Positions 1 through 5,095 of a stretch of 5,096 bases of DNA are shown one piece after another; position 1 is the stretch's first letter, and the number at the start of each line of letters is the position of its first letter. Below the pieces are notes generated by a model. That model saw only the letters and a list, made by a program, of their open reading frames with translations. It had not been told where the DNA came from and ran no database searches. Location: NCBI GenBank assembly GCA_040381555.1, contig JBEIHC010000161.1, positions 1 through 5,096 of the forward strand. The letters are read 5' to 3'. The stretch comes from CANHCC01 sp040381555. Lineage in GTDB: Bacteria; Bacteroidota; Bacteroidia; J057; RFSG01. A program made the position numbers and the translations under genes.

Positions 1-319
1 ATGACCAATCATTTCCAGTGGGATTTACTGCATTAGGTATCCATTGGCTATCTCGATCCATAACAACCTGATTCATCATATTCTCTACTTTATCGTAATA
101 CCTCAACCTGCCGAATGTATCGCATATCGCTGCCAAAGACATATCATAAAAAGGTGTTGAGGCACGAAAGGGTTTCGGAGGAGAATAATTAAAATCAAGT
201 CCAAGAGAATCCGGTAACATCCAGATATTACCCTGCTTTACAGTTGAATATATCGGCTGTGCCAGTATTCCATTAATCTGGCACATAAGCAAAATGAATA
301 AGAAAAAAGAAAGCTTCAT
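1..319 (-). CDS. Secreted protein with signal peptide, N-terminal part only (T9SS/gliding-motility-type)
   Basis: The gene starts at the ATG at 319-317 and runs off the left edge, giving 106 complete codons without a stop. Residues 1-21 (MKLSFFLFILLMCQINGILA then Q) form a good Sec signal peptide: one Lys, a long hydrophobic core and an A-Q cleavage site of a kind frequent in Bacteroidota. The mature part opens with QGNIWMLPDSLGLDFNY and later CDTFGRLRYYDKVENMMN. This resembles, from memory, the NxWYFGxxAGLDF...SDxNGNLLFY opening of large secreted Bacteroidota proteins that often carry a C-terminal sorting domain. The family match is therefore tentative and the catalytic or binding role is unknown. 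The start lies one base after the stop of the upstream beta-helix gene (TAA-T-ATG), so the two are probably co-transcribed and perhaps translationally coupled. No Shine-Dalgarno sequence is evident, which is normal for this phylum. Confidence 0.8.
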   Translation of the reverse strand, partial: MKLSFFLFILLMCQINGILAQPIYSTVKQGNIWMLPDSLGLDFNYSPPKPFRASTPFYDMSLAAICDTFGRLRYYDKVENMMNQVVMDRDSQWIPNAVNPTGNDWS

Positions 320-320
320 A

Positions 321-2738
321 TTAATGGATTATTGACAACAACTTATATTCTTTCAGTAAACCATCATGATATAGGAATACATAATACAAACCTTGTTGCA
401 AAGTCTTTGTGTCCCATTCATACAAATCATCACCCTCCTCTAATTCTACCCAAAACTCTTCCTGACCTAAGGCATTTACAACCCTAAAGGCATAATCAGT
501 ACCTTGAGGAAGCAAGTGCTCGAATGTGACCAATTCATCTCCGGGATTAGGATAGACTTTTAATACCTCTCCACTTGAGAAACTAGAAGAATCCGAATTT
601 AGGGAATCAGACTCTAAAAACTGAAGATTAGCAAACTCACAATCGGATATCCCAGAGAAAGTATCCAAAACCAAAAGAATACTTCGTGCAAGATGTACCG
701 GTGTACCAATTGAATCCGGGCAATAGAATGCAATTTCCCGAAGCTGTTCGTTCTCAGAAGCAGTCAATATATTTACCGAATCCGTTCCCAATCTTGATGT
801 CACCGAATACACTGTTTTATAGGCTAACTCATGATTGGTTTCCGGATTCCAGTTATTTAAAGCCCATAAAGCTGAATCATAAATACCATACGCCAGATAA
901 CTTTCTATTTCTCGCAATTTAACTATTTCGTCCCTTTCAGAATCTGAAAACCAGCTTGCCAATATACTATCTACCTGTAACAAAGAATCCTGCATTTCTA
1001 AATGTCTGTATAAATTCAACTCCATATTATATTTTTGCAAAGGATTTTCTAATGAATCTAATAAAGTATCCAATATTCCATGCATTTGACTGACCCAGGT
1101 ATCGGATACTGTGTATTCAGGAAATTCTTCTAAGCTTCCATTATCTTCTTCCTCATCACTTGTTCTGGCAGGCGTTGAAGAAAAATAGCAGAAGTCAGGA
1201 GAGAAGTCGGTAATATAAGCAATTGGAGTGTTAGTTGGAATTGGCATTGCACATGGCACTGATGCATTAATACAGGAAATACCGGCCGGGGACGATGAAA
1301 ATGTTGTAGTATTAGTTGAAATACAATTAGAGTTACCTGGATTAAAATTTTGGGTAGAAATTGGATTAAAGATCCACCGTGCCCAACCAAATCCAAGTGA
1401 CCCATCCGCTCTCAACACCGATAAACTAAACGGACAATTAAACTCATTATCCGAAGAATGCCACAAACCATTAGACAATGGCCAACTCATCTGAGCACCC
1501 ATAGCTCCTCCAGACCTGCCCCATATAGCCGTCCTTCCTGGGTTTAGGACATTTCGGCGAACTTCCCCCGGTGCGTTTGGTCCCGTGATCACTATCCCAT
1601 CCTTCGCCTCTTGTATCGTGTTACAATAAATCCTAGGATTCGTATTATTGTCCACCTCTATCCCCAATAAACTATTGCTTACAGTATTGGTAGAATAGAC
1701 ATGAGGCCCATCAATATGATTCCAACTAATAATCGGACGGTCTAAAGCAATCGAACGAATCCCATGATTCTCTCCCCATATACTACTGCTACTGGAAAAC
1801 AAAGGGTTGGTCGTCATATTAATAGTATTCTTCCTTACCTGGAAACCCTGCGAGGACAAGGGACCAGATATACCCGTCATAAAAATACCGGTAGTTTTGG
1901 CACCAATGGTATTTCCCCGAATGACAGCAGAATTAAAACCCAACTCATCATAATGAATGCCATTCCAAGGCAGATTACTCAAGGGTATGGCTAAGGGCGT
2001 TGCTGTAATCGCATTGCTCACAGAGGCGATATTAGACTGAGGATTTCTCCAGGAAACAATTCCCAATCTCGCACCCTGAATTTTATTACCTTGAATTAAT
2101 ATTGTGGAAGTTCTATTACCTTGTACTTGTATCCCAGCCCTTCCAAAGTGAATATTATTTAAATTAATGATTCCTGTAGAATTCAAAGGTCCATCAAAGA
2201 CCATTATATTCCAGGATATATTCGCAAGTGAGGCTGAACCTGGCGTATTCGGAAATTGATTATTGGATATCACATTCCGGGTAGCACGCATTGCATTTAC
2301 CCCATTGGTGCAAGCAAAGAAGGTGTTTTTCAGAATAACATTTCTTGCTCCATTGGCATTCGTTCGTATTGCCGTTGGCCACTCAGTAAAAGAAGGATAC
2401 GGAATCGGACGAGGATTACTAAACCCTCCATTGCAATAAATATTCTGAAACTGAGCGTCCCTAACATCTAAATCTATTGCCTGAATATCTATTCCGTAAT
2501 CGGCATTATCAAATAAAGAGGGTTGATAGTTGGAAGCAATAGGAGGGCTGAAATTCCCGGAATAAGAACCATTCACAGCAATGCCTCTCTGGCTTAGTCC
2601 ACTATTGTTTGTTCCTCTGATACAGGCATGCGTCCTTCGGCCACTAATCGCATTGGTAGGATGCAGCCATCCTGGTCCGGCAGGGATGGTGAGTATGGGG
2701 CGGGAGCAGAGCATAAACTTTAATTTAAAGATACGCAT
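321..2738 (-). CDS. Parallel beta-helix protein with T9SS type A sorting domain, probably 5'-truncated
   Basis: This open frame of 805 residues encodes a surface or secreted protein of unknown substrate. Residues ~80-435 are Asn/Gly-rich with recurring beta-helix rungs such as LDVRDAQFQNI, NVILKNTFF, ILIQGNKI, AVIRGNTIG and PRIYCNTIQEAKDGIVI, typical of right-handed parallel beta-helix (NosD/pectate-lyase-like) folds. Residues ~455-530 are a Ser/Thr/Pro-rich linker ending in an acidic patch (DEEEDN). Residues ~545-705 look helical and contain LREIAFYCPDSIGTPVHLAR, a kind of segment that often precedes the sorting domain in Bacteroidota secreted proteins. Residues ~725-805 are a T9SS type A C-terminal domain: VYPNPGDELVTFEH, then NALGQ, then LQQGLYYVFLY. 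The oddity is the N-terminus: MRIFKLKFMLCSRPILTIPA has an Arg inside its hydrophobic stretch and is not a good signal peptide. Codons 1 to ~45 lie in GC-rich, palindrome-rich DNA. I infer that the true 5' end is lost; without Sec export the T9SS domain would be useless, so this may be a pseudogene. The start is the only long-frame ATG and should be treated as uncertain. Confidence 0.75.
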   Translation of the reverse strand: MRIFKLKFMLCSRPILTIPAGPGWLHPTNAISGRRTHACIRGTNNSGLSQRGIAVNGSYSGNFSPPIASNYQPSLFDNADYGIDIQAIDLDVRDAQFQNIYCNGGFSNPRPIPYPSFTEWPTAIRTNANGARNVILKNTFFACTNGVNAMRATRNVISNNQFPNTPGSASLANISWNIMVFDGPLNSTGIINLNNIHFGRAGIQVQGNRTSTILIQGNKIQGARLGIVSWRNPQSNIASVSNAITATPLAIPLSNLPWNGIHYDELGFNSAVIRGNTIGAKTTGIFMTGISGPLSSQGFQVRKNTINMTTNPLFSSSSSIWGENHGIRSIALDRPIISWNHIDGPHVYSTNTVSNSLLGIEVDNNTNPRIYCNTIQEAKDGIVITGPNAPGEVRRNVLNPGRTAIWGRSGGAMGAQMSWPLSNGLWHSSDNEFNCPFSLSVLRADGSLGFGWARWIFNPISTQNFNPGNSNCISTNTTTFSSSPAGISCINASVPCAMPIPTNTPIAYITDFSPDFCYFSSTPARTSDEEEDNGSLEEFPEYTVSDTWVSQMHGILDTLLDSLENPLQKYNMELNLYRHLEMQDSLLQVDSILASWFSDSERDEIVKLREIESYLAYGIYDSALWALNNWNPETNHELAYKTVYSVTSRLGTDSVNILTASENEQLREIAFYCPDSIGTPVHLARSILLVLDTFSGISDCEFANLQFLESDSLNSDSSSFSSGEVLKVYPNPGDELVTFEHLLPQGTDYAFRVVNALGQEEFWVELEEGDDLYEWDTKTLQQGLYYVFLYHDGLLKEYKLLSIIH
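2658..2689. repeat. Overlapping small palindromes at the 5' end of the beta-helix frame
   Basis: AGGATG-CAGC-CATCCT (2658-2673) is a perfect 6-bp inverted repeat with a 4-base loop. It overlaps CCATCCTG...CAGGGATGG (2667-2689), an inverted repeat with a single-base bulge around a 6-base centre. The surrounding ~2600-2720 is visibly richer in G and C than the rest of the gene. Overlapping alternative hairpins inside a supposed coding sequence suggest repeat-derived DNA that happens to be open in this frame. That it is a dispersed repeat is inference; copies elsewhere in the genome cannot be seen here. Confidence 0.4.
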
Positions 2739-2745
2739 TTTTTTT

Positions 2746-2784
2746 GGGGGGGGCTAAAGCCCCCCAGAAAGGGAGATGTCCCTT
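2746..2784. repeat. Two adjacent hairpins (poly-G/C stem and AAGGGA stem)
   Basis: GGGGGGCT-AA-AGCCCCCC (2748-2765) is a perfect inverted repeat with 8-base arms. It is followed at once by AAGGGA-GATG-TCCCTT (2769-2784), with 6-base arms and a 4-base loop. Together with the following TTCAGGACAGCTAAAAGG they look like one of the short palindromic intergenic repeats common in environmental Bacteroidota; that assignment is from memory. An 8-T run adjoins the G run and overlaps the start codon of the beta-helix frame (on the minus strand C8 then A8 then TG). There is no proper terminator signature for either flanking gene: the T run would serve a minus-strand transcript only from the wrong side. 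Confidence 0.55.
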
Positions 2785-2873
2785 CAGGACAGCTAAAAGG
2801 CGAAATCTGCAATTAAGAACAGAGTAAATTGATAAAAAAAAATCATTCAATTCAATTAATTCGGGATTGAATG

Positions 2874-2898
2874 TAGGGGCTCCCCTTGTGGGTGCCCC
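2874..2898. repeat. Imperfect palindrome GGGGC-T-CCC / GGG-T-GCCCC
   Basis: Arms 2876-2884 and 2890-2898 pair with a single central T:T mismatch around the 5-base loop CTTGT. It is GC-rich within an AT-rich stretch, a hallmark of a dispersed hairpin repeat rather than coding DNA. It is not followed by a T run on either strand, so it is not read as an intrinsic terminator. Confidence 0.5.
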
Positions 2899-2935
2899 GG
2901 GGCTTGCAATAAATATTCGATTAATTTTAATATGA

Positions 2936-2964
2936 GGCGTGACGCACGGAGGGGCGTGACGCAC
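2936..2964. repeat. Direct repeat GGCGTGACGCAC, two copies
   Basis: Two exact copies of the 12-mer GGCGTGACGCAC lie at 2936-2947 and 2953-2964, separated by five bases (GGAGG). Each contains the near-palindrome GCGT-G-ACGC. The pair ends 21 bases before the left inverted repeat of the IS element. Function is unknown; it belongs to the palindrome-rich mosaic that fills 2739-2985, in which I see no credible gene. Confidence 0.55.
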
Positions 2965-2985
2965 AGCAAAATTTCTACCATTTTT

Positions 2986-3018
2986 CCTGACTTGTCCCTT
3001 TTAAATTTAGTGCGGTGA
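2986..3018 (+). repeat. Left terminal inverted repeat of the IS
   Basis: The sequence is CCTGACTTGTCCCTTTTA, then AATTTA, then GTGCGGTGA. It matches the reverse complement of the right end (4561-4587) exactly over 18 and 9 bases, apart from the six extra bases AATTTA present only on the left. The extra bases mean that the two ends are not identical in spacing, which may reflect decay or a left-end regulatory specialisation. Confidence 0.85.
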
Positions 3019-3074
3019 TAAATTATTGTTTATCAATGTATTGATATTTTATTTATGTAAATTTACCGCACTAA
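3007..3074 (+). promoter_or_regulatory. Long hairpin in the IS leader, upstream of the transposase start
   Basis: TTAGTGCGGT (3007-3016) is perfectly complementary to ACCGCACTAA (3065-3074). The stem can be lengthened inward by TAAATT/AATTT after a 2-base bulge. Inside the loop, TATCAAT-GT-ATTGATA (3031-3046) forms a second perfect 7-bp stem. The 3' arm ends 14 bases before the ATG at 3089 and abuts AAGGGG (3073-3078), which could act as a ribosome-binding site and could also pair with the upstream CCC (2996-2998). Such a structure would form in read-through transcripts from outside the IS and lower transposase translation, as known for several other IS elements (for example IS10 and IS50). 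That role here is inference. Confidence 0.55.
3025..3057 (+). promoter_or_regulatory. Weak candidate Bacteroidota-type promoter for the transposase
   Basis: ATTG (3025-3028) and TATTTATG (3050-3057) are 21 bases apart and resemble the Bacteroidota TTTG / TAnnTTTG boxes with one mismatch each. Transcription from here would start at about 3063, inside the 3' arm of the leader hairpin, so a native transcript would lack the 5' arm. The region is AT-rich and chance matches are likely. Confidence 0.25.
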
Positions 3075-3088
3075 GGGGCTATTTTGAC

Positions 3089-4572
3089 ATGAAAATCAGG
3101 GTAGTAAAGACCGCATCTAAAGCCAGTGCGGTACAAGTCGTTCGGTATCAAAACAACAGGCCGATCGTTTCGCATCATGTCGGATCGGCGCACAGCGAAT
3201 CTGAACTTGCAGATCTGATGGTTGCTGCACAAGAATGGATAAAAGACTACTCCAGGCAGTTGTCAATGTTTCCTGATGAAAAGCCGAACAAATTATTGCA
3301 CCTCAATCATTGTAGTTTTATTGGCGTTCAATACCATTATTTCTACCAACAAGTAAGGCTTATTCAGAATATGTTTGGATTTACTGATTTGCCTACATTA
3401 TTGAATGATTGGGTATGTATCCGAATATTAGAACCCGCTTTTAAACTTCGTTCATTAGAACTGTCAGAAAAGTTTTTTGGAATCAAGCATAGTCGAAAAA
3501 ATTATTACCGTATAGAGCCTTAATGCATTGAACTAAAAGAATCCGTGGAGAACAAAGTTGTAGCTTTTGCCCAAACAAATTATTCGTTCAATTTCGACAT
3601 TGTATTTTATGATGTTACAACGCTTTACTTTGAGGCCTTTGAGGAAGATGAATTTCGGAAGAATAGATTTTCTAAGGAAAACAAATTCCAACAGCCACAG
3701 ATACTGATTACTTTGATGGTTACGAAAGAAGGCTTTCCTATTGCCTATTAAATATTCCGGGGCAATACTTTTGAAGGGCATACTATTATTCCTGTCATCA
3801 AGGATTTTATCCAAAGAAATAAGGTAAAGGAATTTACGGTGGTTGCGGATGCCGCTATGATTAGTTCGGAAGACATAGCACAATTAACTCAAAGCAATAT
3901 TAGCTATATCCTCGGAGCAAGAATGGGTAATCATTCCGGCGAATTGCTTGATTCTATAGATAAAACGATTGACAGACAAGACGGCAAAAGCATCAGGGTA
4001 AAAACCGAATTAGGTTATCTCGTTTGTAGTTATTCTTCTGTAAGATATAGTAAAGATTTATACGAAATGAACAAACAAATTGAAAAGCAAAGTAGGTAAT
4101 AGAAGCTCCCTCTAAGACCAAAAAGATAAAGTTTACCAAGACCAGTAATCAGAAGTTGGAAATCAATGAGGAACTGATTGAAAAAACTAAAAAACGATTG
4201 GGGATTAAGGGTTATTACACGAATCTAGATGAGCAAGTATCAGACAACAAAACCATCATTGAGCGTTATCATGAACTCTACAAAATAGAGCAGGCTTTTA
4301 GGGTATCAAAAAGCGACTTACAAACAAGACCTATTTTCCATTATAAGGAGGAACCAATCAGGCTGCATATCTTGATATGCTTTATGGCATCAACTATCTC
4401 AATACATATCGAGATCAAGGCTGGAATATCGATAAGAAGATTTTTAGATGAGGCCAAAAAGATAGTTGTCGGTCAGATTCAGAATCACATGGCAGGTAAA
4501 TCTGTGGTAATTAAAGCTAATATTACGAAAAAGATGCAGGACATCACTACCAAGATATTTTCACCGCACTAA
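3089..4572 (+). pseudogene. IS1634-family DDE transposase, inactivated
   Basis: The intact ancestor would be 494 residues: the stretch is 1484 nt, one base short of 495 codons. Start ATG 3089 gives MKIRVVKTASKASAVQVVRY, the usual opening of Bacteroidota IS1634-type transposases; an upstream in-frame ATG (3026) lies in the leader hairpin and is not used here. Catalytic residues are readable: Asp in FYDVTT (~175), Asp in VVADAAM (~254) and Glu in YKIEQAFRVSK (~401), which shows the E-(6)-K spacing of the IS4 superfamily. Lesions are TAA at 3521-3523 (after YRIEP), TAA at 3749-3751 (AY*IFRGN, probably GAA originally), a one-base deletion near the A-rich 4083-4092, and TAG at 4093-4095 in the resumed frame (AK*VIEAPSKTKK). 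After that the frame runs cleanly through EINEELIEKTKK to CAC-TAA, the stop lying inside the right inverted repeat. Stop suppression or programmed frameshifting is unlikely given three separate stops. Confidence 0.9.
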
Positions 4573-4587
4573 AAGGGACAAGTCAGG
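4561..4587 (-). repeat. Right terminal inverted repeat of the IS
   Basis: Read on the minus strand from 4587, it is CCTGACTTGTCCCTTTTA followed by GTGCGGTGA, the exact counterpart of the left end without the six-base AATTTA. The transposase stop codon (4570-4572) lies within it. GTGCGGT occurs three times in the element: here, and twice in inverted orientation at the left end. Confidence 0.85.
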
Positions 4588-4631
4588 AAAAAAATCCTAA
4601 AAAATGATAGGTCGAATGAAATTATGCATCT

Positions 4632-4659
4632 GTAGAGACGGGCAATTGCCCGTCTCTAC
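4632..4659. repeat. Perfect 28-bp palindrome, copy A
   Basis: The left half GTAGAGACGGGCAA is followed directly by its exact reverse complement, with no spacer; the central 12 bases are GGGCAATTGCCC. It could extrude as a cruciform or fold as a hairpin in RNA from either strand. No T run follows, so terminator function is not supported. Confidence 0.85.
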
Positions 4660-4762
4660 GAAACCCAAAAAAAATTGTGAATGGGTATTTGTATGTGTAA
4701 TTGGAATAATCGAATCTAAATTCCTAAAAAATGCTAGGTCGAATGAAATCATGCATCTGTAG

Positions 4763-4831
4763 CAATTGCCCGTCTCTACAAAACCCAATTGCCCGTCTCT
4801 ACGAAACCCAATTGCCCGTCTCCACGAAACC
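4763..4831. repeat. Three tandem 23-bp subunits in copy B
   Basis: Subunits start at 4763, 4786 and 4809, each with core CAATTGCCCGTCTCTAC and a RAAACC tail. The third subunit has CTCCAC instead of CTCTAC. Compared with copy A, seven bases (AGACGGG) of the left palindrome arm are missing between CTGTAG and CAATTG, so copy B can no longer form the full palindrome. Confidence 0.85.
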
Positions 4832-4924
4832 CAAATAAAATCATGAAATGATATTTTTATTTACAATTGGGATAATCAAAATTAAATTCCTAGACAATGA
4901 TGTTCCGAATGAAATTATGCATCT

Positions 4925-4952
4925 GTAGAGACGGGCAATTGCCCGTCTCTAC
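4925..4952. repeat. Perfect 28-bp palindrome, copy C
   Basis: This is the same uninterrupted palindrome as at 4632-4659, with arm GTAGAGACGGGCAA and its exact complement. The two palindromes are identical over all 28 bases even though their flanks have diverged. Confidence 0.85.
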
Positions 4953-5004
4953 AAAAACCAATTGCCCGTCTATACAAAACCCAATTGCCCGTCTCCACAA
5001 AACC
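4936..5004. repeat. Three tandem 23-bp subunits in copy C
   Basis: Subunits start at 4936, 4959 and 4982. The second carries CTATAC and the third CTCCAC in place of CTCTAC. The CTCCAC variant sits in the third position in both B and C, so the triplication existed before B and C separated. The first subunit doubles as the right half of the 28-bp palindrome. Confidence 0.85.
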
Positions 5005-5041
5005 CATACAAACCGGGGGAGGGTTAAATGCTGCACACTAA

Positions 5042-5053
5042 GGCAGTGCTGCC
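5042..5053. repeat. Small inverted repeat GGCAG-TG-CTGCC
   Basis: Perfect 5-base arms with a 2-base centre lie in the short unique stretch 5009-5054 between the repeat array and the terminator. It may be part of the 3' untranslated region of the minus-strand gene to the right, but it lies beyond that gene's terminator, so no role can be assigned. Confidence 0.3.
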
Positions 5054-5054
5054 C

Positions 5055-5095
5055 AAACAAAAAAACGCTCCCGGCCTCTTCAAAGCCGGGAGCGT
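5055..5095 (-). terminator. Intrinsic terminator for a minus-strand gene beyond the right edge
   Basis: ACGCTCCCGGC (5065-5075) and GCCGGGAGCGT (5085-5095) form a perfect 11-bp, mostly G/C stem with a 9-base loop. On the minus strand the stem is followed by a T run (complement of 5059-5064) and then GTTT. That order (stem then U tract) fits Rho-independent termination of leftward transcription, so the gene it serves must end to the right of the window. Bases after 5096 are not visible, so a bidirectional role cannot be excluded. Confidence 0.85.

Larger units (their letters stand above)
2986..4587 (+). mobile_element. Degenerate IS1634-family insertion sequence (about 1.6 kb)
   Basis: The element is bounded by inverted repeats CCTGACTTGTCCCTTTTA at 2986-3003 and its reverse complement at 4570-4587, and encloses one broken transposase gene that nearly fills it. 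The length of ~1602 bp suits the IS1634 family (IS4 superfamily). The outermost flanks are T5 on the left and A5 on the right, so the true tips could lie up to five bases further out (2981-4592). No target-site duplication is recognisable: CTACCA precedes the left T run, whereas AATCCT follows the right A run. The element cannot transpose by itself because its transposase has several stops and a frameshift. It separates a palindrome mosaic on its left from a composite repeat array on its right. Confidence 0.85.
4594..5008. repeat. Array of three composite intergenic repeats
   Basis: Three diverged direct copies begin near 4594, 4721 and 4887 with TCCTA-type starts (A: TCCTAAAAAATGATAGGTCG, B: TTCCTAAAAAATGCTAGGTC, C: TTCCTAGACAATG). 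They continue through GAATGAAATTATGCATCTGTAG into a GTAGAGACGGGCAA palindrome, then an AT-rich tail including ATTGGRATAATCRAA. Copy A is ~127 bp. Copy B is ~166 bp because it holds three 23-bp subunits where A has one. Copy C loses its similarity at about 5008. Copy A starts within a few bases of the right end of the IS. The block fills the gene-free stretch 4588-5041. An open frame on the minus strand here only translates the repeats (GFVETGNC occurs twice) and is not a gene. Confidence 0.85.

Noticed and set aside
1130..1494. Alternative-frame open frames on both strands within the beta-helix gene, including those at 686-922, 1764-1994 and 2256-2471
   Set aside because: They overlap a frame with a coherent domain structure and show no motifs of their own.
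2748..2765. G6/C6 hairpin as a transcription terminator
   Set aside because: The T8 run precedes rather than follows the stem on the plus strand, and on the minus strand a terminator here would cut off the gene it leads into.
2725..2964. Minus-strand open frame of 79 codons (MRHAPPCVTPHIKI...)
   Set aside because: It translates straight through the palindrome mosaic (hairpins at 2748-2784 and 2876-2898, direct repeat 2936-2964), has low-complexity repeat-derived peptides and overlaps the beta-helix start; judged an artefact.
3026..3088. Upstream transposase start (21 extra residues MFINVLIFYLCKF...)
   Set aside because: It would translate the leader hairpin; MKIRVVK at 3089 matches the usual family opening.
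3533..3883. Minus-strand open frame of 116 codons opposite the transposase
   Set aside because: It is the antisense shadow of a recognisable transposase reading frame containing catalytic motifs; no independent features.
3521..4095. Stop readthrough or programmed frameshifting in the transposase
   Set aside because: Three stops plus a base loss with no slippery heptamer or conserved arrangement fit decay better; IS1634-type transposases are normally a single frame.
4597..4788. Minus-strand open frame of 63 codons with GFVETGNC twice
   Set aside because: The peptide repeat is just the translation of the 23-bp/palindrome repeat units; no protein features.
4763..5004. Possible CRISPR array
   Set aside because: The 23-bp subunits are directly abutting with no unique spacers, and no cas genes are present.
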